Shown here one piece after another: positions 1-8,613 of a stretch of 64,000 bases of DNA; the stretch's first letter is position 1, and every line of letters starts with the position of its first letter. The stretch comes from Paraburkholderia phytofirmans OLGA172. Its GTDB lineage: Bacteria > Pseudomonadota > Gammaproteobacteria > Burkholderiales > Burkholderiaceae. Location of the stretch: positions 1,488,001-1,552,000 of the forward strand of contig NZ_CP014578.1 of the NCBI RefSeq assembly GCF_001634365.1, written 5' to 3'. The translations under genes and the position numbers were made by a program. Under the pieces are notes generated by a model. That model made no database searches. It was given only the letters and a program-made list of their open reading frames with translations, and had not been told where the DNA came from.

Positions 1-1
1 G

Positions 2-262
2 GGCCGTCTGGACGCCGCGTTCCAGGACGCGGAAGCGGCATCGAAGGGCTTCCTGAAGAAGCCGCAAGGCGCAGGCTTCGAATTCGCCGGGCCGGCCGTC
101 ACCGACGAGAAGCTGCTCGGCGCGGGCGTGGGTTTCGGCATCCGCAAGGGCGACAAAGCGTTGAAGGACGCGTTGAACCAGGCGCTCAAGGAACTGAAGG
201 CGGACGGCACGATCGACCGCTTCGCAGCCAGGTACTTCGACGTGAAGGTGGTGTTGAAGTAA
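2..262 (+). CDS. Amino-acid ABC transporter substrate-binding protein, C-terminal part
   Basis: The window opens inside this gene. The visible 86 residues end in a stop at 260-262 and show the usual C-terminal lobe of a family 3 periplasmic solute-binding protein: the segment GVGFGIRKGD followed by LNQALKELKADGTIDRF and a final aromatic strand. In this family the protein binds a polar amino acid in the periplasm and delivers it to a membrane permease. The signal peptide and most of the binding site lie outside the window, so the ligand cannot be named. A strong hairpin follows 37 bases downstream, so this is probably the last gene of its operon. Confidence 0.85.
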   Translation, partial: GRLDAAFQDAEAASKGFLKKPQGAGFEFAGPAVTDEKLLGAGVGFGIRKGDKALKDALNQALKELKADGTIDRFAARYFDVKVVLK

Positions 263-299
263 GGCGTGGTGTGTCTTGCCTGATTGGTTTTGCTTGATG

Positions 300-325
300 C
301 AAACGGCCGCTGACGCGGCCGTTTG
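300..325 (+). terminator. Hairpin terminator after the binding-protein gene
   Basis: Perfect 11-bp inverted repeat, CAAACGGCCGC and GCGGCCGTTTG, around a TGAC loop. A short T-containing stretch follows. It sits just after the stop at 262, as expected for a rho-independent terminator. Confidence 0.75.
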
Positions 326-581
326 CAATTTGGGCGGCGTGCCGTCCACGTGCGGAATCACCTTCAGCCGGAAGTTCAGCGCTTCCAGACCTTCCGCGGG
401 ACGGGCATCCAATTATTTCGAGATATTGCGCCGCCGACATGTCGGCGCGCGGCGGCCTGCGCTAGAATCGTCGGGCTCACCGCAGGTGCAAAGGGCCTCA
501 GGCCTTGGATGCGCACGAATGGTGCAGCGAAAACCAAAATACTGCAGGAAGCGCCTGGGCGGCGCGTAGCGGGGAACCGGA

Positions 582-1970
582 ATGACCACCATCGCAATCG
601 AGAATCCGAGGCAGACGAGTGCTTCGGACGATGCGCCACTGAATGCCAGCTTCGCGCGTCAGCCGATTCTGAATCGTGACGGAATGCTGTGCGGCTATGA
701 AATCAAAGTGCGCGCACCGGATTTGCCTGCGGGCGCCGAACCTGGCGCGGGCGCAGCATCGGCCGCAGATTTGGCCGCTGATTCGGCTGTGGATGCCGAT
801 GCCTTGCCGGGCCGCGCGCCCGAGCCGGCACAGCGCGTGGCGCGAGCCGTGATTCGCGGTTTGATGCAGGGCATTGTGCGCGGAGCGCTCACCGGCCATC
901 CCGCTTACGTCGATGTAAACCGCGAGATGCTGTTCGACGATTCGATCCTGCATCTGCCGGCTGACCGTTTCATGTTCGAATTGCCGCCGTCGATCGAGGC
1001 CGACGATGCGCTAGTTGCCCGTATCGTTCAATTGCACGGGCGGCGCTATCGTTTCGTACTCGACGAAGTAACGCAGCCCAATGAAACGTTTGCGAAGCTG
1101 CTGCCCTTTGCGGAAGTCGTCAAGATCGATTTCACTCGCGCGCCGAAAGCGCTGTTACCCAAATTGACGAGCGTGCTCAAGTCAGCGGGCAAGCTGCTGA
1201 TCGCGCTGGGTCTCGATGCGCCGGCCGATCTTGAAGCGGCGCATGATCTCGGCTTCGACCGTTTTCAGGGCTACTTCTTCGCGCGTCCGCAGACCTCGGC
1301 GACGCGGCGCGTCAGTGCGCCGCGGCATGCATTGCTGAATCTGTTGCAGCTGTTGTCGGGCGACCCGACTGTCGCGCAACTCGAAGCTGAGCTCAAGCTG
1401 AATCCGGTGCTGGTCATGCATCTGATGAAGCTCGCGAATTCGAGCGGCCTCGCAGTCGGCCACAAGGTTACAACGCTGCGCGAAGCGATCAACGCGACCG
1501 GCACGAATCGGATCGCGCGCTGGACGCAACTGCTGCTGTATGCGGACGGCCGCAAGGTTGCGCTCGAGGACGATCCTCTGCTGCAACTGGCGGCGACCCG
1601 GGCGCGTTTCATGGAACTGGCGATTGAACGCTTGCCTGAAGCCGGCCGTGACGAAGCCGATGCGGCGTTTCTGACCGGCGTGTTTTCGTTTGTCGATGCG
1701 GTGTTCGGCGGCTCGCTCGAAAGCACGTTGAATGTGCTGACGCTATCGCGGCCGATTCAGGCCGGCATCTTGCATCGGCAAGGCGTGCTGGGGTTGCTGC
1801 TGACGGCGATCGAAGCGCTCGAGCGCGGGGCGTGGGACGAGATCGGTGCCTTGTGCGCGCGCTTGCAGCCGTTGACAGTGGAAGAGATCGCGGAGTTGGG
1901 GTTGGAGGCGGGGGCTTGGGCTGGGGTGGGGGATCGGAGTGCGGAGGGGTTGGAGCGGATTGAGGATTGA
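582..1970 (+). CDS. EAL-HDOD domain signalling protein
   Basis: 462-residue cytoplasmic protein of the YuxH type. Residues about 25-230 are a degenerate EAL domain. The signature reads YEIKVR instead of EALxR, although KIDF and the FQGYFFARPQ block near residues 230-238 are conserved. Residues about 245-440 form an HDOD domain (VAQLEAELKLNPVL, LMKLANSSG, LREAINATGT). Since the catalytic EAL signature is gone, the protein probably binds cyclic-di-GMP or a partner rather than degrading the nucleotide; this is inference. The start is the ATG at 582, preceded by GGGGAA. A close paralogue lies at 23329. An alanine-rich insert near residues 50-85 is not in the paralogue. Confidence 0.85.
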   Translation: MTTIAIENPRQTSASDDAPLNASFARQPILNRDGMLCGYEIKVRAPDLPAGAEPGAGAASAADLAADSAVDADALPGRAPEPAQRVARAVIRGLMQGIVRGALTGHPAYVDVNREMLFDDSILHLPADRFMFELPPSIEADDALVARIVQLHGRRYRFVLDEVTQPNETFAKLLPFAEVVKIDFTRAPKALLPKLTSVLKSAGKLLIALGLDAPADLEAAHDLGFDRFQGYFFARPQTSATRRVSAPRHALLNLLQLLSGDPTVAQLEAELKLNPVLVMHLMKLANSSGLAVGHKVTTLREAINATGTNRIARWTQLLLYADGRKVALEDDPLLQLAATRARFMELAIERLPEAGRDEADAAFLTGVFSFVDAVFGGSLESTLNVLTLSRPIQAGILHRQGVLGLLLTAIEALERGAWDEIGALCARLQPLTVEEIAELGLEAGAWAGVGDRSAEGLERIED

Positions 1971-2091
1971 GGGGGTGTCGGTTGGCGAGTTGCTGGCTGA
2001 TGTGCGTTGAACCACGGGTGCGAATGTCGCGGCGCAAATGGATGTGGTCTTTTCCCCCGATGTCAATTGAGAGGCACAGGCGGTTTATTTC

Positions 2092-2121
2092 AAAACGGCG
2101 AAGCACGGCTTCGCCGTTTTT
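2092..2121. terminator. Bidirectional-looking hairpin terminator
   Basis: Perfect 13-bp inverted repeat AAAACGGCGAAGC / GCTTCGCCGTTTT around a 3-base loop, with A and T runs on opposite sides. It lies in the 340-base gap between the EAL-HDOD gene and the next gene and can stop transcription from either side. Confidence 0.85.
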
Positions 2122-2252
2122 GCGTTTACCGGCTACCTACTTGAACGAGCTTTGCCGTGCTATGCCTGAAGTCGCTGTCGCCCGCTTGAATTCTGACACC
2201 ACCATCAGAAGTGGCCGATAGCGCGCCTTGGTCTGATGCGATAGATTCTGGG

Positions 2253-2279
2253 CCAATTCTTTCGATTTGAAAGAATTGG
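2253..2279. promoter_or_regulatory. 27-bp palindrome upstream of the membrane-protein gene
   Basis: Perfect 11-bp arms CCAATTCTTTC and GAAAGAATTGG with a 5-base spacer, ending 31 bases before the ATG at 2311. There is no T run, so I prefer an operator or a 5' leader hairpin to a terminator. Function is inferred from position only. Confidence 0.5.
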
Positions 2280-2310
2280 TTGCCATCACTTTGACACTTC
2301 TATCGCATTC

Positions 2311-3390
2311 ATGGCTGCTTCTGTCGACTATAACGGCGCTGCTGACGCTTTCCAGATAACGTTTTCGACCGGCTATCGGGTCAGATTTTTCATCGTCAAT
2401 CTTCTTTTGTTGGTCTTGGCGCTGTTTGTACTGATCGCGACGCTTATCGTGGCGATAAGAGGCGGCGGACTATTTGGCGCTCGCTGGTTCTGGTTGCCTG
2501 CCGCGCTCGGCGTGGGTGCGCTTGTTCTTCGCAGGATCTTGATCGCTGGTCTAACGGCGCCGCCGATCATCATCGATCGTTCTGGCAATGTTCGCCGCGG
2601 CTTCCAGCACGTGCAATTCAGAGACCGGCCCGCTGCGATTCTCACGGGGCCTGCGGCAGAGCCTGATAAACCGATTGGCTTCCAGCGCCGTGGGGTGAGG
2701 CTCAATTCATCGATCACTCTGGTTGGACCATACGGAGCGCGCTTTGTCATCTATACGGCGAAGAATGTTCACACTGTCCGCCATATCTTTGGTGGCGTTC
2801 GTGAATGGACGGGCGCCACAAACCGCGTTGTGCCACAAACGAGTGTGCCGGCAGGACGCCCATTGCTGTTCGGACTAGTCGCAGTGGGGATTGTGTCGAT
2901 TGTCGGCTTACTTGTGCTCGTTTCCGATTACCTGCTTTTTTACCCCGCTTACATAGGTGTCTGGGCACTCGGCGCCAGCGTATTAGCGACTGCGTGCTTG
3001 ATTCAGTTTGCGGTGATAGTGAGGCGTCGCAACTGGCCGGTCCAAGCGTTGAGAGTGCCACGTGTTCTGCGAGCGGCACATACGCTACTTGCGGGGCTGT
3101 CCATCTCCTGCTTCGCTGCAATGTTCTTTCACCTCGCTAACCTGATCGAGTTTCGCTGGACGCCGGGGCAGCTACGCACTGTCCAGACCTTCGTTTTGCG
3201 GACAAAAACATCGACGAGAGGATGCGGAAACCCGGTGTACCTGCTGGAGCCGACACTCAAGCGCGAAATCCGTTTCTGCGGCACCAGTTCGCGGAACGAT
3301 TGGCAGGCAGGGCAGCGGGTGGAGATCGACGAATACGTCAATAAGTTTGGTGTGCGGCTGATTGGCATGCGGGCTTTGAATGTTGAGTAG
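2311..3390 (+). CDS. Multi-pass membrane protein of unknown function
   Basis: 359 residues, not recognised. Hydrophobic segments lie near residues 25-48, 53-75 (together a hairpin), 188-212, 215-240 and 260-280. A soluble stretch of about 100 residues sits between the second and third segments. The C-terminal 80 residues are soluble and contain two cysteines (TRGCGNP and RFCGTS) that could form a disulfide. No transporter or enzyme motif is visible. The start is the first ATG after the palindrome at 2253-2279; a ribosome site is weak. A small membrane protein gene follows 12 bases later and may be co-transcribed. Base composition begins to drop here relative to the backbone. Confidence 0.6.
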   Translation: MAASVDYNGAADAFQITFSTGYRVRFFIVNLLLLVLALFVLIATLIVAIRGGGLFGARWFWLPAALGVGALVLRRILIAGLTAPPIIIDRSGNVRRGFQHVQFRDRPAAILTGPAAEPDKPIGFQRRGVRLNSSITLVGPYGARFVIYTAKNVHTVRHIFGGVREWTGATNRVVPQTSVPAGRPLLFGLVAVGIVSIVGLLVLVSDYLLFYPAYIGVWALGASVLATACLIQFAVIVRRRNWPVQALRVPRVLRAAHTLLAGLSISCFAAMFFHLANLIEFRWTPGQLRTVQTFVLRTKTSTRGCGNPVYLLEPTLKREIRFCGTSSRNDWQAGQRVEIDEYVNKFGVRLIGMRALNVE

Positions 3391-3402
3391 AGAGCGGCTG
3401 GG

Positions 3403-3642
3403 ATGGGAGTGGCGAAGGGTGCCTTTCCAAAACTGGCGCCTCGCGAAAGAGGCGCAATGGACTTTTTAGTTTGGTTCTTCGTCGACGTACTTTGTTGGGG
3501 TGTCGGGGCGGTTGGGTTGAAGATCTTATCTTTTGGAAAACTAAGGGTTTCCAGGTTGGAGCCAGACTGGGTTGCCGGATTTGGAGCTGTCGCTATAACC
3601 GTTACGTTAGCTTCCGTGATTTATATGATCAAAGGGGAGTGA
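3403..3642 (+). CDS. Small membrane protein, hypothetical
   Basis: Up to 79 residues; the internal ATG at 3457 (MDFLVWFF) would give 61. Two hydrophobic segments are visible, one near the internal start (FLVWFFVDVLCWGVGAVGL) and one at the end (VAGFGAVAITVTLASVIYM). No family recognised. It lies directly behind the 359-residue membrane protein and ahead of the decayed lipoprotein array. Confidence 0.45.
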   Translation: MGVAKGAFPKLAPRERGAMDFLVWFFVDVLCWGVGAVGLKILSFGKLRVSRLEPDWVAGFGAVAITVTLASVIYMIKGE

Positions 3643-3924
3643 TCTGCAAATTGCAAGTCGCATCAAATGTCGGGTTGAGCGGCGTGGGCATCTTGACTCC
3701 GTACCACGCGCGTACATGGGGAAATAGGATTTCGCTATGTCATCCCGTTGTGGGTATTGCGGTTGGTGGAGGGTAAGTATGTTGATGAGCGACTCCTCAG
3801 TACGAGCATAACCTGGTGCGCGGGGTAATCGACGCGAATCTGCGGATAAGTGCCAGGCGAGGTTGCGTGATTTTTACGTTGTATTGCCGGTTGGCTGTTT
3901 TTTGCGAAAAATTGAGAGGTCAAT

Positions 3925-4474
3925 GTGAATGGGTGTGCTGAAGTCGACGTTTCGAGAAGAAAATTAATTGTTGGGGTGGTTGCATTTGGGTTTGTTGTTG
4001 GTTGCAAAAAAGAAAGTGAGTTGAAAAGCACGCCGTTCTGGTTGCCATTTAATTTGGATAAATCTGGAAGTTTTTTGGAATGCGAGTTTTCCATTGAAAA
4101 AAAGGGTTTCTATGACGTAAGTTTGGAGTATTTTTTTGACAAAAAAAATTCCAGGTGATCGTGACCGCGTTTGGGCGCTGGTCGGTGGGCCGGGAGGAGA
4201 AATATCAGGTGGACGTGCTAATCGAGGGGCTCCATTATTAATAAATGTCGAGCTGGATAGGGTGGCCGGCACGGGATGGGAGTCAATTTCTAATAAAAGC
4301 GTTGATAGGCCTAAGCTTTCATCATGGGGTGCAGATAAGCTTGACGCCACGCTGGTTGTAGTTGAACTCGAGCCGGGAGTCTATCGGGTAAAAGTATTGA
4401 GCATGCTGGATGCCCCGGATTTGGCGCATGTAAGAGCTCAGATTTTGGTTAGCAAAGCATATTTTGGTAAATAA
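3925..4474 (+). pseudogene. Lipoprotein gene copy 1, frameshifted in a poly-A run
   Basis: Nearly identical to the intact 182-residue lipoprotein genes at 7056 and 7816, but reading is split. The 5' part runs to the stop at 4156-4158 and the 3' part continues in another frame to 4474. The change is in a homopolymer: eight A at 4141-4148 where the copy at 7816 has seven. The GTG start, the GAGAGG ribosome site and the lipobox region (FGFVVGC) are all kept. It is either a recent pseudogene, a sequencing error in the A run, or a slippage-controlled gene; one extra A in A8 is compatible with all three. Confidence 0.7.
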
Positions 4475-4485
4475 TCGGATAATCC

Positions 4486-4917
4486 ATGTAATATTTGACT
4501 ATTAATATCTCGAGCCCTGGGACCGAGTTGGCTGACGGGACGGTTTCCACAGTTGGGCATATGTGGTACCAGCTTCATGACGGCGATGGTATCCACTCCA
4601 CCAATCCGGACAATTCGAGTGCCTACTTCGACTTTAACGGCAGCGGCAGCCGTACGAATACCGGCTGGATCAGCGCGGGCGACGGATTCCTCGTTCTCGA
4701 CCGTAACCCCAACGGCACGATCGACTCAGGCGCGGAACTGTTCAGCAATTTCACACCGCGAACCGCAATGACGCGATCCGGTCGTCGCGCAGGTAACGAC
4801 GCAATCGATGAAGCCAGCGACCTGTACGGCAACGACACCGATGTAGTGGAACTCAATGTGGTGAGTGCATACATATGCATCAGTAAAGCAGATTTAGTCT
4901 TAATCGCGGCCTGTTAA
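4486..4917 (+). pseudogene. Mosaic remnant of the RTX effector gene
   Basis: The 5' end matches exon 1 of the RTX gene (ISSPGTELADGTVSTVGH), but the start codon is followed at once by TAA where the intact gene has CCA. After LHDGDG the frame jumps directly to the segment found at 11305 in the intact gene (NPDNS.AYFDF.GSGSRT). After ELFSNFTP it jumps again to a piece of an RTX repeat unit (GNDAIDEASDLYGNDTDVV). Two internal deletions therefore joined three distant parts in one frame. It is a dead recombination product and supports repeated rearrangement of this locus. Confidence 0.75.
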
Positions 4918-5748
4918 ATTAAGAATTTAAGAGAATATTCCATACTTTTATCATGTAGTTCGAGGCCACGCATCATTGGATCTATATTTTATGTAGAAAT
5001 TTGTAAACCCATTATATTTCGTTTTGCTTTCATTGAAATTTTGGTGTAATTTTATGACTTCCGTGATGACCGACTGACGATTGGTGCGATATGTGTGTTG
5101 CCGAAAAGTTTTATGTGATAACGCGTGAATACTATTTTCATAAAAACGATACCGATTAACTCAGAATATGGATCCTTGCCGGAGGATCGGTGAAAATTGC
5201 TGCAGAACAATGGGCCGTTCATGGAGCTCATCCGGAAATGCGGCTATCAATTGTAAGTCGTGCCTTGTCCTTCTCAGGCTGGGATTTTTCTTGTGCGATA
5301 CCGACTAACACAAGAAATACCTATAGTCCGTGCATTTGGTATCAAAGCGAATTTTCCTTTTTCTTTGTTGTTGGGGACGGCCGGTACAATTGTTTTGTAT
5401 TTTTGAGTTTTGGGATCTTGCGTAATGAGTCTGAAAAATGATGGCAATAAGCATGGAAGATTTCGACAAGGCGGCTGGCTCCGAAATGCTGAAGGATGCG
5501 GCGACGTATTTTGGGACCGAAGTGTCCAGAATAGTTAATGCTCGATCTGCATGGATTATCACTCCCGAAAATTAGATGCTTTCTCAATTTGATTGCGCAG
5601 TTAAATACTGCCAATCGTAGAGAAGTAGGGCATTTTGAACCGGATTATTGATTTTTATGATTTAAATTTATTCGATTGTTCTACGTAGGATTTTTATCGG
5701 AAATGGCTTTATCGTTGCCTGTATAGATAAAGGGGTGAGAGAAATTTT
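4918..5748 (+). other. AT-rich stretch without a convincing gene
   Basis: About 830 bases, clearly more AT-rich than the backbone. Short open frames (for example 5190-5441) have no ribosome site or recognisable motif. Fragments such as the frame around 5450-5570 (MAISMEDFDKAA in the + direction) look like decayed coding sequence between two RTX-gene remnants. I cannot identify any of it. Confidence 0.4.
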
Positions 5749-5934
5749 ATGTATTCGGTGCCCACTAATATTGCGAATTCCGGTGCGCCATTGGCTAATG
5801 GAGGGACTTCCTCTGTAGGGCATAAGTGGCATGAGCTGAGAGCGATGCGGGGTCGTCAAATAGCTATGGATTCGCTCCATCAGCGAGCCATCACGGAAAA
5901 ACCGTTGCTATCGACGACACGTAATTTTCGCTGA
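5749..5934 (+). pseudogene. Truncated 5' end of a second RTX-type effector gene
   Basis: The first about 30 codons (NIANSGAPLANGGTSSVGHK then WHEL) match the start of RTX proteins of this type but differ clearly from the local copy (NISSPGTELADGTVSTVGHM then WYQL). The segment is therefore from a divergent effector rather than a duplicate of the resident one. After WHEL the family sequence is lost and the frame ends at 5934. A membrane-protein gene starts 4 bases later. Confidence 0.6.
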
Positions 5935-5938
5935 CACT

Positions 5939-6439
5939 ATGATTTCAAAATTATTTAATTTTGCCATCCTGACGGTAGCGGTGTTTTATTACGGAAGTGG
6001 GCCGGTAAGAGTTCTTCTTTATGCGGCGCCTGAGCACAGTATGTTGACATATTCGGCTGGCATTGTTGATATAAGGAAAATATATCGAGGCGCGGAATAC
6101 GTGACGTTAAGGGAGCAATCAGGGCTGCATAAATATCACTGTGGCTACTATTTATGGGGGCTGGGCGTTGGTTTTTGTCCTTTTGAAATTAGAGGGGGGG
6201 ATAAAATAAATGGAAAGGATGTGGTAATCGGTTGGTATGAGCAAAGAAGCGGATTTTGGGGTGTTTCGCAAAAGCAAATATTTGAGGTCTCTGCGAATGG
6301 AGGGGCTGTATTGAGTTTCGATAGTTCGGTGAAGTACTACGAAAAACAAAATAGCAAGGCGACCTGCTCATTTCTGCTGGTGTGCATCGTGATTGGGTAT
6401 TTTTTTGTGTTGAGAAGAATTTTCGTTTATAGAAAATAA
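5939..6439 (+). CDS. Small membrane protein, possible immunity-type partner
   Basis: 166 residues, no recognised family. A hydrophobic N-terminus (residues about 5-28), a soluble middle of about 110 residues with cysteines in HKYHCGYY and GFCPFE, and a strong C-terminal membrane segment (about 142-160) followed by basic residues. It sits immediately after the truncated start of a divergent RTX effector, in the same kind of position that lipoprotein genes occupy beside the resident effector. I therefore suspect, without direct evidence, that it is the partner of that lost effector. It is strongly AT-rich. Confidence 0.5.
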   Translation: MISKLFNFAILTVAVFYYGSGPVRVLLYAAPEHSMLTYSAGIVDIRKIYRGAEYVTLREQSGLHKYHCGYYLWGLGVGFCPFEIRGGDKINGKDVVIGWYEQRSGFWGVSQKQIFEVSANGGAVLSFDSSVKYYEKQNSKATCSFLLVCIVIGYFFVLRRIFVYRK

Positions 6440-6465
6440 TCGCTCTGTTCGTTGGGTAATAAGAT

Positions 6466-6812
6466 ATGAATGTTGCAAGCATTGATCACATTGGAATTGC
6501 TATTGGGCAGTTGGCTAACGGTCAAAATGCCGTTCAGGTCGGAAGATCGATCGGGGGGCATATGAAGGGCAGGAAAGAGGAAATCTACAAGCGTCGATTG
6601 CAGTTCTGCAGTTTGTCGACGGGATTATGGGCTCAGTTGGTAAATCGCTCTTTCCGCTTGCAACCAACGCGGGCACAATTTCTTGATTCGGGCCCGTTGT
6701 TGGCGTTGCCGCACTTGTAAATGACGTCTACAGCATTGCACTGGAAGTTCCGAGCGGGAAGGTATCCACTGCTAATCTGTATGCTGCTATAGGAGATGTT
6801 TTGAGAACATAA
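6466..6812 (+). pseudogene. Frameshifted remnant of an effector-associated gene
   Basis: The reading frame starting at 6466 (MNVASIDHIGIAIGQLANGQ) loses sense after EEIY. A second frame picks up with LQASIAVLQFVDGIMGSVGK and runs, after one in-frame TGA near 6633, through VGVAALVNDVYSIALEVPSG to the stop at 6810-6812. The pieces read as one alanine- and glycine-rich hydrophobic protein broken by a frameshift and a nonsense change. Identity unknown. Confidence 0.5.
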
Positions 6813-6841
6813 AAGATCAGATTTTAGTTAGTAAAGCATAG
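6813..6841 (+). pseudogene. Last codons of a fourth lipoprotein copy
   Basis: The stretch reads DQILVSKA and stops, matching the C-terminus of the 182-residue lipoproteins (AQILVSKAY). It marks a further copy lost by deletion at its 5' side. Confidence 0.55.
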
Positions 6842-7055
6842 TAATCAGATAGACCTATGCCATCTTTGACTATTGATGGGTATATGGCCTCGTGGATGGG
6901 GTGGGTACGTTGACGGGCTCCTGTCCAAGGTTCGAGTGTAATCAGATGTGCGCGGGTAGTTCGAGCGGATCTGGAGGCAGGTGCGAGGCGAGGTTACGTG
7001 ATTTTTAAGTTGCATTGCCGGTTGGCTGGTTTTTGCGAAAAATTGAGAGGTCAAT

Positions 7056-7604
7056 GTGAATGGATGTGCTGCAGTCGACGTTTCGAGAAGAAAATTGATT
7101 GTTGGGGTGGTCGCATTTGGTTTTGTTGTTGGTTGCAAAAAAGAAGGTGAGTTGAAAAGCACTCCGTTCTGGTTGCCATTCAATTTGGATAAATCTGGAA
7201 TTTTTTTGGAATGTGAATTTTCTATCAAAAATAAAGGTTTCTATGCCGTAATTTTGGAGTATTTTTTTGACCAGAAAATTCCGGGTGACCGTGCCCGTGT
7301 TTGGGCGTTGGTCGGTGGGCCGGGTGAAGAAATAGTAGGCGGACGTACTAATCGAGGTGCTCCATTATCATTAAAAGTCGAGCTGAACAGGATGGTCGGC
7401 AAGGGGTTGGAATCCATTTCTAAGCAAAACGTTGATAGGCCGAGGCTTTCTTCTTGGGGTGCAGATACGCTTGATGCCAGGCTACTTGTACTTGAACTCG
7501 AGCCGGGACTCTATCGATTAAAGATTTTGAACATGCTGGATGCTCCAGATTTTGAGAATGTAAGAGCCAAGATTTTGGTTAGTAAAGCATATCTTGGTAA
7601 GTGA
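7056..7604 (+). CDS. Lipoprotein, putative immunity-type, copy 2
   Basis: 182 residues from a GTG start preceded by GAGAGG. Residues 11-26 form a short signal with a twin arginine (SRRKLIVG) and a lipobox-like end (GFVVGC), so the mature protein should be a lipid-anchored periplasmic or outer-membrane protein beginning at Cys26 or so. The mature part is a beta-rich soluble domain (FWLPFNLDKSG, PGDRARVWALVGGP, LVLELEPGLYRLKI). It resembles small lipoproteins I associate with DUF5625, though I am not certain of that name. Three tandem copies next to an exported RTX protein fit an immunity bank against a periplasm-acting toxin; that is inference. Compared with copy 3 it has many conservative changes, so the two may differ in specificity. 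Confidence 0.75.
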   Translation: MNGCAAVDVSRRKLIVGVVAFGFVVGCKKEGELKSTPFWLPFNLDKSGIFLECEFSIKNKGFYAVILEYFFDQKIPGDRARVWALVGGPGEEIVGGRTNRGAPLSLKVELNRMVGKGLESISKQNVDRPRLSSWGADTLDARLLVLELEPGLYRLKILNMLDAPDFENVRAKILVSKAYLGK

Positions 7605-7815
7605 TCAGATAGACCTATGCCATCTTTGACTATTGATGGGTATATGGGCTAGTGGATGGGGTGGGTACGTTGACGGGCTCCTGTCCAAGGTTCGAGTGTA
7701 ATCAGATGTGCGCGGGTAGTTCGCGCGGATCTGGAGGTGGGTGCGAGGCGTGGTTACGTGATTTTTAAGTTGCATTGCCGGTTGGCTGGTTTTTGCGAAA
7801 AATTGCGAGGTCAAT

Positions 7816-8364
7816 GTGAATGGGTGTGCTGAAGTCGACGTTTCGAGAAGAAAATTAATTGTTGGCATGGTTGCATTTGGGTTTTTTGTTGGTTGTAAAA
7901 AAGAAAGCGAGTTAAAAACCATTCCGTTCTGGTTGCCATTCAATTTGGATAAATCTGGAAGTTTTTTGGAATGTGAGTTTTCCATTGAAAAAAAAGGTTT
8001 CTATGATGTAAGTTTGGAGTATTTTTTTGACAAAAAAATTCCAGGTGACCGTGGCCGCGTTTGGGGGCTGGTCGGTGGGCCGATTGAAGAAGTAATAGGT
8101 AAACGTATTAATCGAGGAGCTCCGTTATTAATAAATGTCGAGATGGATCGGGTGGTCGACACGGGATGGGAGTCCATTTCTAATAAAAGCGTTGATAGGC
8201 CCAGGCTTTCATCTTGGGGTGCAGATACGCTTGACGCCACGCTAGTTGTAGTTGAACTCGAGCCGGGAGTCTATCGAGTAAAAGTCTTGAACATGCTGGA
8301 TGCCCCGGATTTGGCGCATGTAAGAGCCCAGATTTTGGTTAGTAAAGCATATTTTGGTAAGTAA
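7816..8364 (+). CDS. Lipoprotein, putative immunity-type, copy 3
   Basis: 182 residues, same architecture as the copy at 7056: GTG start, GAGG ribosome site, basic SRRKLIVG, hydrophobic core and GC lipobox, then a beta-rich domain. It is closer to the frameshifted copy 1 than to copy 2 (shared SNKSVDRP, DTLDATLVVVELEPG). It contains a run of seven A at the site where copy 1 has eight. It ends 12 bases before the start of RTX exon 1 at 8377, so it is the copy physically paired with the resident effector and is probably its cognate partner. Function is inferred from position. Confidence 0.75.
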   Translation: MNGCAEVDVSRRKLIVGMVAFGFFVGCKKESELKTIPFWLPFNLDKSGSFLECEFSIEKKGFYDVSLEYFFDKKIPGDRGRVWGLVGGPIEEVIGKRINRGAPLLINVEMDRVVDTGWESISNKSVDRPRLSSWGADTLDATLVVVELEPGVYRVKVLNMLDAPDLAHVRAQILVSKAYFGK

Positions 8365-8376
8365 TCGGATAATCCT

Positions 8377-8613
8377 ATGCCATATTTGACTATTAATATT
8401 TCGAGCCCTGGGACCGAGTTGGCTGACGGGACGGTTTCCACAGTTGGGCATATGTGGTACCAGCTTCATGACGGCAATGGGAATTCTACGAGCTACGGTT
8501 TTGCTCCACGAAAGGAAGAGTCCGGTCAGCCTTTTTCAAAAGGTAAGGTTTACAACGACGATAGTTCGAACTATCAAACCAGGAAGTATGCAACAACGAT
8601 AGAAATTAGTGAC
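8377..8613 (+). CDS. RTX effector, exon 1 (N-terminal half of the enzyme-like domain)
   Basis: Encodes the first 79 residues of the RTX protein, ATG start 12 bases after the lipoprotein gene. It carries VGHMWYQLHDG with His25 (codon 8449-8451), then SYGFAPRKEESGQP, KVYNDDSSNY and TTIEISD. RTX proteins of this type continue from EISD or EITD into a QY.AM..FG stretch, which here resumes only at 10968. The unspliced frame instead runs into intron sequence and stops at 8656-8658. The exact last exon base is uncertain by about 3 bases. In permuted papain-like enzymes the catalytic His lies in such a GH..Y motif and precedes the Cys; the assignment of His25 is inference. Confidence 0.75.

Larger units (their letters stand above)
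6841..8364 (+). repeat. Tandem duplication of about 760 bp carrying lipoprotein genes
   Basis: Unit 1 is about 6841-7602 and unit 2 about 7603-8364. Each consists of a 210-base leader and a 549-base lipoprotein gene. The leaders are almost identical, both beginning AGACCTATGCCATC at 6850 and 7610. Each leader opens with a dead effector start (MPSLTIDGYM then stop). A more diverged third leader precedes copy 1 at about 3770-3924. Confidence 0.85.
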
